A stretch of DNA of 64,000 bases from positions 6,841,326 through 6,905,325 of the forward strand of contig OX328131.1 of the NCBI GenBank assembly GCA_946811695.1, written 5' to 3'. The position numbers were made by a program, and so were the translations under genes. The stretch comes from Gonocerus acuteangulatus. Its lineage: Eukaryota > Arthropoda > Insecta > Hemiptera > Coreidae. Shown here piece by piece: positions 11,301 to 23,032 of this stretch. Under the pieces are notes generated by a model. It did no database searches. It saw only the letters and a list, made by a program, of their open reading frames with translations, and was not told the origin of the DNA. The first letter of the stretch is position 1. Each line of letters begins with the position of its first letter.

Positions 11301-14300
11301 TTAGAGTTGATGTATCTGATTCTTGGCCATACCGCACACTAGGGAGATAGTGTGGTCAGTACTACATTCCGGCCGCTTGATAAGGCTGGGCAGGCCTAAG
11401 GACGGTCTGAGGCCCCAACTCCAACCCTCGATTGACGACACTAGAAGATGAAATCCCCGGTGCGTAGCTGGCTTTTGAACTCAGATACAGCAGTACATTA
11501 CTAATACCATGTGCATCATTTTGTAAGCTTCATTCAGGATATAAAATGAAGTTAGAAATTGACAATCGAATGGCACTTAACATCGAAGGAGATTATTGTA
11601 ATTTGTTTTTTAAGTTGATGTTTAGTTAAATTAAAGCTAATTGAAATCATATTGTTTCAAAATTAAATCTATTTTTTTAGTATTACCTAGTATCAACAAG
11701 TCTGTTCTATTTCCTCTTCATGGTATTTTAATTTTTTATCTAAATGTTTAACTTGTGTTTTAAATTTTAGATTTTAAATTATTTTCTAATGTACTTGTAA
11801 TTCATTTTTTCGGCATTTATTCAATAATTGCAACAACATTGAAATTTACCAATGGAAATAGCCACATTGAATGCACCTGTTCACGTTGATCACCGAAGTT
11901 AAGCAATGTTGGGGCATGGCCAGTATCTGAATGCGTGACTGAACACGTGCCGTTGGCATTATAAAAGGGTGGCAACATGTAGATAGCCCAGCATTAATAG
12001 CCCAAACTTCAATGGAAATCTTTATGGATATAGAGTATCCAGACAAGATTAAATATCTATCAACATAGGAAAATCAATCTGGCTATTTAATATTGATAAG
12101 GACTACAGTAAACTTACATTGTCTCCTAGGGTATAGATCATCTTGGATGGAGATTTTCCGTTTCTTCTCGACAAGCCTAAATCTAGGCCGGTTCTCGTTT
12201 AACTGAGAAGACGATGTCTGCTGAGGCGAAGATAGGATGTGTCCGACAAAGTCTGTCACTTCGTCCTATTTCAAACAATATATACATGAGATTGGCATAT
12301 GTTATACCTCATTCTTGCATTAAATACCTCTGCGACATGTCACAGAGAATGGGAAACAAAACTGTGTAATAAGTCCCGGGCACATGTCGTGTGACATGTG
12401 CCGGGGATTTGTCAGAATGGAAACGTAACTTTAATAAGAAACTAGTCAAAGAGTTCCATGAACTGTGTTCTTTTTGTTTTCATCAAGGATGATAAGTATC
12501 GTAAGTCCATCATGCAGGAGCTGCATAACTATGCCTGAATAATTTGCTTAAAATAACATATATAAATAAAACAAAAACATGAATAGTTCTGCTCTTTTGC
12601 ATTTGTAATGAGCAGCTGTTTTAATTATGATTTTTTCAATTAATTTCCTTCCAGAGTTTTGTGTATGCGTCATACTACACTACTTAATAAATACACAAAA
12701 CCTTCACATTTTCATCCATTGATCTTGATGAATAACAAAAGCGTCTCCTGACTAAGTGACAATGACAACTCAAAATTACCATAAGCCTTTGAATAATTTA
12801 ATAATGTTAATAAATGAAGAGGAGGCCGGTGGACGTGAGTGCTAAGGCGTATGGACTCCGTGCCTAAGATCGTGGGTTCGATTTCCACTATGAGTGGTGG
12901 CTTTTGTTTAGAAAAAAGAAAAGGCATCAGCCCTATCCTGGCTAGAAAAGAATGGTAACTTATCGATAACCTGTCCTAAAATTCGTTGTCAATAAAAAAT
13001 ATTTAATAAATGAATAAATAGATTGTTCCAGAATCGAATCTAATCTACTATTGTAAACAATATACATTTTTAAGTAAAGATGGAATGGTTGGGATTCAGC
13101 TAAAGAAACCTCAATAAGATTTTTTTTTTAAATCTATATTTATAACGTTTCGGCACTCATTGGTAGCCTTCGTCAGCTAAAATGACAAGATTATTTTTTT
13201 TAACAAAAATCGTATTGAGGTTTCTTTAGCCGAATCCCAACCATTCCATCTTTACTTATCAACTCGACGGCTAACTATCTAATCTTTATACATTTATAAG
13301 ATCATGTAGAAATCCAGGGTGCAGCGAGGAATTTTCCCAGCGAGCCCTAAGATGAGAAAATTCCTGCCGCAGGTGGAAATCGAACCCACCATCTCCCGCT
13401 TATGAATCCAAGGCGCTAGCCACTAGAGCACGGGAGACCCCAAGTGGAGTTAATGATATGAATATACTTACAATAATGCACCTGTCGACCATGCCTTGGG
13501 TTATTCCATCGGCTCGTTGTTTAGATTTAGTAATCCGTAGGTGGTCATCGGCGCCTCCAACGATTACCAGACCAGTTTCGACTCTCAGCTTCTCCCTAAT
13601 TTCTTCCACATCATCCGCACTAGGAGAGAAAAAATAATTCATAACTCATATAGCTAAGCTAATCAGGAAAAATAACATCTTGAATAATTTGAAGAAATGT
13701 GTAACTTTGTGCTGTAAATAACTCATGGTGGAGAGCAACTATGGCCACTTTCTTCAAGAAAACTAATTATGTCTCATTAAGGACTATGGAAGGCTTTGAG
13801 AGGTCAGGCAAGTGACATAGTGTTTAATGTTTATCAATACTTAGCCAAAGCTAAGGCTAAAAACTATTTAAACTGTAGCATTGCCTGATCAAATAGATGG
13901 TTAGAGGGAGGGACAAGGGCGTGGCCTAAATTTTTACTGCAGTAAAAAAAAAAAAAAAAAAATCAGTCCCGTAACAGGCCACGAGGGCCCTGAGGGGCAG
14001 ATATTAAAAAGAGGTATCTGATTCATGATCATACGGCACACTAGGGAGATAGTGTGGTCAGTACTATGCTCCGGCCGCCTGATTTTCCCCTTGGCTTCTT
14101 CGACTGCTAGAGTCATTAGCACCCAAGGTACCCATTGACAAATTTATTAAAGGCTGGGTTGGCCTAGGGACGGTCAGGGAGGCCGAATTCAACCCATGAA
14201 CGAAGACACTAGAAGAAAAAATCTTTAGTACTATGCTCGGGATTTGAACTCAGGTCCTCCAACTTATTAATCCAGTGCTCTACCACTGAGCTAACCTCGC

Positions 14301-15195
14301 CCCTACTGCAGTAAAAATGGTGGTATTAATTTCCTCTTTTATAACCTTATCGCTAAGAGGATTAAAATGTTTTTAGCCTTAGCTTTGGCTAAGTATTGAT
14401 AAATATTAAACACAATCTTTTGTCTGACCTCTCAAAGCCTTCCCTTGTTTTAAATATGACGTAATCAATTTGCATAGTGTTTCATGTATCGTGTTGTTCC
14501 TTGAAATGGGAATTTGGAAATTTTTCTCAATGAAATTATGAATATTATTTTTTTTTTTCCAGACATAAATTATACATAATCATCAATAAGAATAAAACTA
14601 ACTAAGCAGTAGCACCATGCTGGCCAATAACAAAGAGAACTGGAACATTGAGGCTGAGAAGATTGTCATCAGGCTGGCCTCGTTTGTCTTCGACAGTATT
14701 GACAGGGAAACCGAGGCATATCACAGCAGACACCTGTTCTAAGAGGGCAACCTGCAACAATATAGGATCATGTGAATATCAAGATTATTTAAAATCAGAT
14801 CAGATTAGAAATTAAATTTTCATTGAAGTCTGAATTTTATGTAAACAAAATTTTAGATCCTAAAATTCTTTCAATAAATCGGATAAATTCTAATAAAGGT
14901 AGGCACACTATTAACATTTTACAAACAAAGTGGGCAATGTTTTATGTGCTGGGAGTTGTATGTGTACAGAAAATAAAAGTTGTATTTTATTATAAATATA
15001 TTTCATTATTCTTTTTAAAATATACTATTTATTTATTATGCATTAACTTGTTCTCATTCCCACTTGTTCCTCTTTGACATAAATAAGAAAAAAAAAAAAA
15101 AAGTTTAAAAAAGTGTTTTTTCTTCTTCAGCAATTAATTATTGAACAAAACAAGTTTTATGAGTTACAAATAATAATAATAAAATAATTATTTTT

Positions 15196-15257
<62 letters not shown>

Positions 15258-18200
15258 ATAATATTTTTAGAAATGTGGCCACACGTTGGTAGCGTCAATA
15301 TGTTATAATATTTAAAGAATAAAGAAGAAATTATTTATATTTATACGATTTGAATAGATAATTGCGCCGCGTTGGGTCGCCAAAATGTTATAATATTAAA
15401 GAATAAAGAAAATTTTATAATAATTTATGTTAGAAACTCTTTATCTCAGGGTTAGAGTTCGATTTTCAGTAAAGTAACACAAAAAACCATTTTACATAAG
15501 AAAAAAACTCATAGATAAGTTAAATTTCGAATTAGACAAACAAGCATTACCTGATATAAAAGCCAAATCTGGAACCAACCTCAGAGAACAGGATCTTCGT
15601 TACAGAAACAGCTTCCTTTTAACTCAACAGCCTGCACTGCTTTCAAAAAGACTGGACCACTGTACAACAAACTGTAACTGTCTCTTGTAACCGACTCTCA
15701 TGTGAAACTGGAGCCACCTTTTCACAGACTTTAACTGTAACAGACTGTAGCTCCGCACTATTCGGTGGCTATCGACAGAGTGACTCAACTTTCATGGCGG
15801 GAGCGTCATACCGTTATCCACTGCTACCTGTATGGACTGCTAGACCAATATAACAAATAATAATTGTTTATCACAATGAATCTAACATATCAATGAGCTT
15901 TATTGGATTTTCCGGATTTTCTGTGTTAGTTTTTAATTTAGAACTTTTAATTTTTTATGAAGTTAATATAAGAAAAAATTTATTTGTTTTTTATTTTCCG
16001 CAAACCTTGTATTCGTCTTTTCCCGCCTTTTTTATACCTTTAACGTTTATTCGAATTTAAAAATTTTAAATATGTAATGTAAAATATCATTACATTTGCA
16101 CTTCTGTCAAAAAAAAAAATAATAAAAAAAATGATTTATGCTCGGTAGCTTATCTAAAAATGTTAAAATTATTTTGAAATTTTATAAAATTTAATTTTGC
16201 TGGTCAACGTGGTCCAAAAGTAGGTCGTCATTTGCTGGGTAAAACTTTTTTAACATACTGGCATGAAACATCCCTCGGTGAAATCCATTGTTGCTTTCCA
16301 AAACGTAAGTAAATTTTGAAATTTTTTCTTTAATTTTGTATGGTCCTTCATATAAAGGTAGTAATTTAGCATTTAATTCTCCTTTTTTAGGAATTCTCAT
16401 TGCCTTGACAAGTACCTGATCGTTGATCTTGAAAGAAGAGTATTTTGTAATTTTATTATTTAGGATTTCTTTTTTATCCTTTAATTTTTGAAAATTGTTT
16501 TTAATTTTTTGTTCTATTTCCTCTAACGTAATAATGGTATCTTGGTTTACATCCTCTCCAATATAAAAGTCCCAAAATCTTCTTGGTTTAATGCCATACA
16601 TAGCCTCAATTGGGGTAAATCCTGTTGTAACATGATAGATTGTATTTATGCAGTTTTCTATTTTTTCTACATTTGTTGCCCAAATATGATGATCTTTGTT
16701 TATAATATTTCTTAAATACGTAAGAATATCTCTATTTGTTCTTTCGGAATTGTTTCCACATGGGTGCCTAATCGATGTTAAAATTCTTTTAATTTTGTAT
16801 TTATTTAGGAAAGATTCCCATTTCGGTGAGGTAAAAATTGTAGCGTTATCGCTTAAACATTTATTTGGTATTCCAACATCATCAAAAAATAGTTTCATTG
16901 ACTTTATTGTTTCTCTTAAATTTGCTTTTCTGGTAGGGTATAATTTTGTTAATTTAGTAAAATTGTCTAAAATAACGAGTATATAACGGTGTCCTCTACT
17001 TGCGGTCAATGGTCCAAGGTAATCAATCGAAATAAGATCCAGTCGGCTTGCAGGAATAATAGTTTGTTCAGGCACCTTGTTCATTTTTCCTGATTTATTG
17101 AATTGACAATTTAAGCATTTGTTAATTTCATTATTAATAATTTTTCTTAATTTTGGGAAAATAAAACGTTCTCTTATTATTTGGTAGCATTTTGTTACTC
17201 CAATATGGCAAAACCTTTCATGAACTATATTAATTAAATTTTTCACGTCTTTCAAAGTCGGAATTATAAAAAAATTGTTTTTATACTTCTTATGAATTAT
17301 ATTATTTATAATTTGGTAAGCATCAGGTTTCTCCTGTAAATTTTTATTTATTGTTTCATCTTCTTCTTGATGTTTGATTAAATTTTGGAAAAATGTGTCA
17401 AGGTTGATGTTATTTATCTGAAAATCTTTTGTTTTAAAACTGTTTATCAAAGGTATACGGCTCAGATAGTCTGCTAAGAAATTTTCTTTCCCAGGTATAT
17501 GTTCGTATGTTAAAGGCAAATTGTTTAAAAAGTTGATCCATCTTAATATTCTATCAGGAGGATTTTTACATGATTGCATAAATATTATAGATTTGCAGTC
17601 AGTTCTAATGGTAGTTGGATATCCTGCAATTATGGAATAAAATTTTTTAATTGCGTGAATTATGGCTAAAACTTCTTTTTCAGTGCTATAATAATTTACT
17701 TCGGCTGCCTTGTATGATTTGCTACAAAATCCTATTACTTTCTTATCATTTTCTGTTCCAATTTGGTATAATATCCCACCAGATGAAAAATTTGATGCAT
17801 CGGTTTCCAAATAAAATCTTTTATTAAAATCGGGATATGATAAAATTATATTTTTGTTCAATAAATATTTTAATTTGTCCAAAGCATTTTGATGTTCTTC
17901 TCTCCAAAAAAATCTAATTTTATTTGACGTTAAATTATATAAAGGTCTGGAAATGTTGGCATAATCTGGACAAAATTTATTATAAAAATTGATTAAGCCA
18001 AGGAAACTCTGTAATTCTTTTTTATTTTTTGGCCGTGGAAAATTAACAATGTCTTCAACTTTACTTTGTTCCTTCACAATACCTTTTGTAGTAAGTACAT
18101 ATCCTAAAAAAGGAAGTTCACTTATGAAAAATTTTGATTTTTTTAGGTTTATTGTGACTCCTGCATCTTGAAAAGACTTAAGTAGACTCTGAAGTGTACG

Positions 18201-21200
18201 AATAAATTCATCAAAATTATTTCCATGTACCAGTATGTCGTCTACATAAATTTTTATATTTTTATCCAAATTTTTAGGTATTACCGTTTTAAGTGCTCTT
18301 ATTAAGGAAGCTAAGCTTGAATTTAAACCGAAAGGCATACGTTTATAGGCGTATGTGGAATTTCTGAATTGAAATGCTGTATATTTTCTGCTATTTCGAT
18401 GTAATTTAACTTGCCAGAAACTAGATTTCAAATCTAAAGTTGCCATATAATTTGTATTATTACAATTTGCCAGAATTTCGTCTATATTTGGTGGTGCATC
18501 GTATAGTGGAACAATTCTTTTATTTAAAAACCTTCCATCAAGACAGATTCGAACAGAACCATCCTTTTTCTGTATCAATATTATTGGGTTAACATAGCAT
18601 GAATCTGAAACTTCGATTATTTCTTCCTTTAGCATTTTATTTAACTCTTCTTCTGCCTTGTGTAATAATTTTGGATTTAGTTTATATTGGTATTGTTTAT
18701 ATGGGGTTGTATCAGTCACTTCTAAATAATGTTCATAAGTTCCTATACAACCTATTTCACTTCTAAATAAATTTTCATATTTTACCAATAGTTTCTCAAG
18801 TATTTGAATTTCCTCCTCACTTAATTTTATTATTTTATCACCATCTCTAATTTCATCAATTTTTTGTCTAATTTCATCTACTACATTTATTTCCATTTGG
18901 TTATGATTATTTTTTATCATATCATTTTTTACATCATCCTCATATAAAATGTTATTAATTTCAATATCATTATTTGCAGCTATTAATTTATAAAATGGAA
19001 TTAAATATTGTTGACCCTTTGAAGTTAAATTTACTGTTTGTTTCTTAAAATTTATCTTTGCATTATATCTATTTAGAAAGTCAACCCCTAATATTAATTT
19101 ATTTGTTAAATTTGGCACTATAATTAGGTTAACCTCAAATTGACAATCTTCATATTGTACTTCTATAAATAACTGTTTATTTTCACACTGAGTTCTTTTT
19201 CCGTTTGCTGATACTATATGGGTATTTTTCAATGGTAATATTTTATATTTTGTTAGTTGCTTCCTTATTTGCAAATAATGCTCTTTTTGTATAATACTAA
19301 CTTCACTACCGGAATCTACTAAAAATAAATAATTTTTATTGTTGTTTTTTAACTGTATAAAAGGTAGTTCATTATAGCTAATTTTGTTATGGGATTGTTC
19401 TTCTAAAAAGATATTGTCACTAATGATATTGCTTAAAAAGTAGGTTTGAAATTTATTTTTATGGTCAGAATCGGTTACATTTTGGGTAGTACAATTAGCT
19501 AGTCATAATTCATCTATTTGATTTTGCCTTATTGATTTCTCATCATGTGTCAGTGCTTCGACTGATATTTTATTTAACTCTTTCTCAGTTATCTTTGATT
19601 TATCTTTTAATGCTTGCTCTCTCTCTTTGTTATATCTGTCCTGAAAATATTTTCCATTTCGGTCATTTATTTTTTCATGTTCTGTATTTACACCCTGTTG
19701 GTATTGTGTTTGCGGTCTCCTCCAGTTATCGTATCGTCTATTATAGGTATTGTTGTCATGGTTTGTATTTGACCCATAGTAATTTTGCTTTGGTCCAAAT
19801 CTGTAATCATATCTCCTCTCACTATTATTTTCTGTTCTTTTTTGATCATAAAATTTTTTTTTCGGTACTTGTTCACAACTGTTATGCCTTTCCATCTGCC
19901 TTTGTTCTACGTATGGTTCGTGATTAAAATAATTTTTCTCTGGTCTTTTTAAATCCCTGATAATGGATTCTCTGCCTACATACTGTATAACCTCTAATAA
20001 GTCATTTAAATTATTCACAATTCTATTAAAACAAACATCTCTTACTGTTTTACCAAAATGGCGTATAAAAATACTAGTGGCAGCTTTTTCTTCAAGAAGC
20101 CCCGCAGTCACTATTTTTGTTGCAATCTTTGATAAATATTCCTCTGGAGTAATATTTGTGTATTGCAAATAATTATTTTGTAGTAAATCACTTAAATGTT
20201 CTAAATATCTGTCTCCACAAAATCGGTTTTTGAAAAAAATTTTAAAGTCGTTCCATGTACAAAAAGATTTTTTATTTATAGTATACCATGACTCAGCTGG
20301 TCCTGACAAATAATTTGCTATTTTATCCGAAAATAATTTCCAGTCATCATTGTACAATTTATAATTTTGTTCCAGTTTTTCAATGAATTCATTTGGGTCT
20401 TGTTCATGGAAATTATTAAATATAATTTTGATCTCAACATCTTTAAATTTAGTACCATTAATTTGTCCTTGAATTTGTACATTATTGATTTTTTCATGAA
20501 TTTCTTTGGTTAAATTTGCATTTACTGACTCGATTTTCATGTCGATTTGTTCTATTTTGTTGTTTTGTCCATCCATTCTATCAGTTATAAATTGAACAGA
20601 CTCCTTAATGTTATCACACTTTGCATTACAAATCTGTTCTATTTTGTAAATTTTTTCTTCTTGTTTAAACCCTTCATTTTTTATATCAGCAATATTTTTT
20701 GTGTTTATTTTTTGTTTTTGATCTAAATCATCAATGGAATTTTCTAATCTTTTAACATGCCCATTTATACCTTGTTTTAGCAACTCGATTTTAATGTCTA
20801 TATCTTTAGATATTTTCTTTTCGAAATTATTGAATGATGTTTTAAAATCGTTGAATTGGTTAATTTGGCTGGCTTGTCCTGTTTTTATATCGTTTTTTAT
20901 ATCGTTAATTTGGCTTAGTAATATTTGCAGGACCTCGCCCATAGTATTAGTCATTGGTTCCATAGTATTATCCATTGGTTGTAGGAACTCGCCACTCGCA
21001 ACATCGGCCGTTTCTGAGAATTCAACTTCCTCGCATTGGATGACGTCATCACCAGACGCGTTCTGGCTTCCATTCGAAATACCTAGAATACTATTTTCAG
21101 CCATTTTAATTCACTTATTATTTCTTTACTTAGCCCCACGTTGGGCGCCAAAATGTTATAATATTTTTAGAAATGTGGCCACACGTTGGTAGCGTCAATA

Positions 21201-22979
21201 TGTTATAATATTTAAAGAATAAAGAAGAAATTATTTATATTTATACGATTTGAATAGATAATTGCGCCGCGTTGGGTCGCCAAAATGTTATAATATTAAA
21301 GAATAAAGAAAATTTTATAATAATTTATGTTAGAAACTCTTTATCTCAGGGTTAGAGTTCGATTTTCAGTAAAGTAACACAAAAAACCATTTTACATAAG
21401 AAAAAAACTCATAGATAAGTTAAATTTCGAATTAGACAAACAAGCATTACCTGATATAAAAGCCAAATCTGGAACCAACCTCAGAGAACAGGATCTTCGT
21501 TACAGAAACAGCTTCCTTTTAACTCAACAGCCTGCACTGCTTTCAAAAAGACTGGACCACTGTACAACAAACTGTAACTGTCTCTTGTAACCGACTCTCA
21601 TGTGAAACTGGAGCCACCTTTTCACAGACTTTAACTGTAACAGACTGTAGCTCCGCACTATTCGGTGGCTATCGACAGAGTGACTCAACTTTCATGGCGG
21701 GAGCGTCATACCGTTATCCACTGCTACCTGTATGGACTGCTAGACCAATATAACAAATAATAATTGTTTATCACAATGAATCTAACATATCAATGAGCTT
21801 TATTGGATTTTCCGGATTTTCTGTGTTAGTTTTTAATTTAGAACTTTTAATTTTTTATGAAGTTAATATAAGAAAAAATTTATTTGTTTTTTATTTTCCG
21901 CAAACCTTGTATTCGTCTTTTCCCGCCTTTTTTATACCTTTAACGTTTATTCGAATTTAAAAATTTTAAATATGTAATGTAAAATATCATTACAATATTT
22001 ATATATATATGAAGAGTGGCTTCATATTGGTTTGCACTGGAGGTAGCATCGGCTCGTACAGCTAACAGCCACCAGCTCACTCCCCTTGACTAGCAATCAT
22101 TGGGTTAAACAGATATTTCTGCCAGAACTTACGGAAAAAGTAACATAAAACGTAATGAAAGCCCTTACCTGACAAGCAAGCGCTGCGCCTGAATTGAGAC
22201 CGAAGAGAATAATCGGACGCCCCATATAATCAGACCTCAACTCTGCTAGTTTCGCCCTCGTTGCAGACATCATATGTTCCAGGCTGGTGAGGACTGTTAT
22301 CTTATTGCTAGCTGAAATCAGATAGTACTTTCTTGCAACAACGAATATTCATAATAATTTCATTAAATAAATAACAAACAATTTCTACGAATAACTTACT
22401 GTTCGTATTGACAGGAATAACGTTTCCTATTAGAGATAAATACGGTAGCCATCTTTGTACCCTTTGGCTAGCCTCAGATCCTCCATGACTCCCATAGGGG
22501 ACAATAACAAACAAAGGATTCCCAGGAAGTCTTATCTGAAATTAATAATTAGATAGTTTAGCTTAATATCATTTGTTAATGTATTATTTTGTTCAGTTAA
22601 TAAATGTTATAGTAATTAACGCCAATTATCATGACGGGGGGCAAAGGGATTTGATTCCCACTAGGGGTGGAGGCTTTTATTTCGAAAAAAAGAAAAATGC
22701 ATCAGTAGTAACAGAGTGTCTACAACTTTTCGGAAAGCCAATTTCATGACTTTTTCATGACTCGAAATACTAATTTCAAGCCCATCAAAAAGAAACTAAT
22801 TTTTTTTAAAAAGAAAAAGCCTTAACATATAGTATAAAATTATTTACAACCTTACACGAATACCTGTGTTATCTATAAACCTACAATTTTACATATATTT
22901 AAAACAATTAATGAACTGTATAAAATTTACATAATATGTTAAACAGGTTAGTTACATTAATTTTAAAACTGAAGAAACA

Positions 22980-23032
<53 letters not shown>

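Larger units (their letters stand above)
15254..21994 (-). mobile_element. Complete Ty3/gypsy LTR retrotransposon
   Basis: A 6741-bp element with two 841-bp LTRs (TG...CA ends), a 4-bp ATAT target duplication, a tRNA-Lys primer-binding site, gag, and pol in the order protease, RT, RNase H, integrase (Ty3 order). There is no env. I found no mismatch between the LTRs by eye and no inactivating lesion, so it is very young and possibly active. It lies in the same sense as NSL3 inside that gene's intron 8. Confidence 0.97.

Noticed and set aside
11853..11965. 5S rRNA gene
   Set aside because: Diverged from 5S rRNA and joined to a SINE body; three copies carry the same non-5S 3' part.
14603..14625. 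Donor CATG/GTGCTA for NSL3 exon 9
   Set aside because: Puts the next exon out of frame; the site at 14603/14602 keeps phase and family length.
19532..19927. Plus-strand ORF antisense to gag
   Set aside because: Shadow frame of gag; low-complexity hydrophobic translation with no domain.
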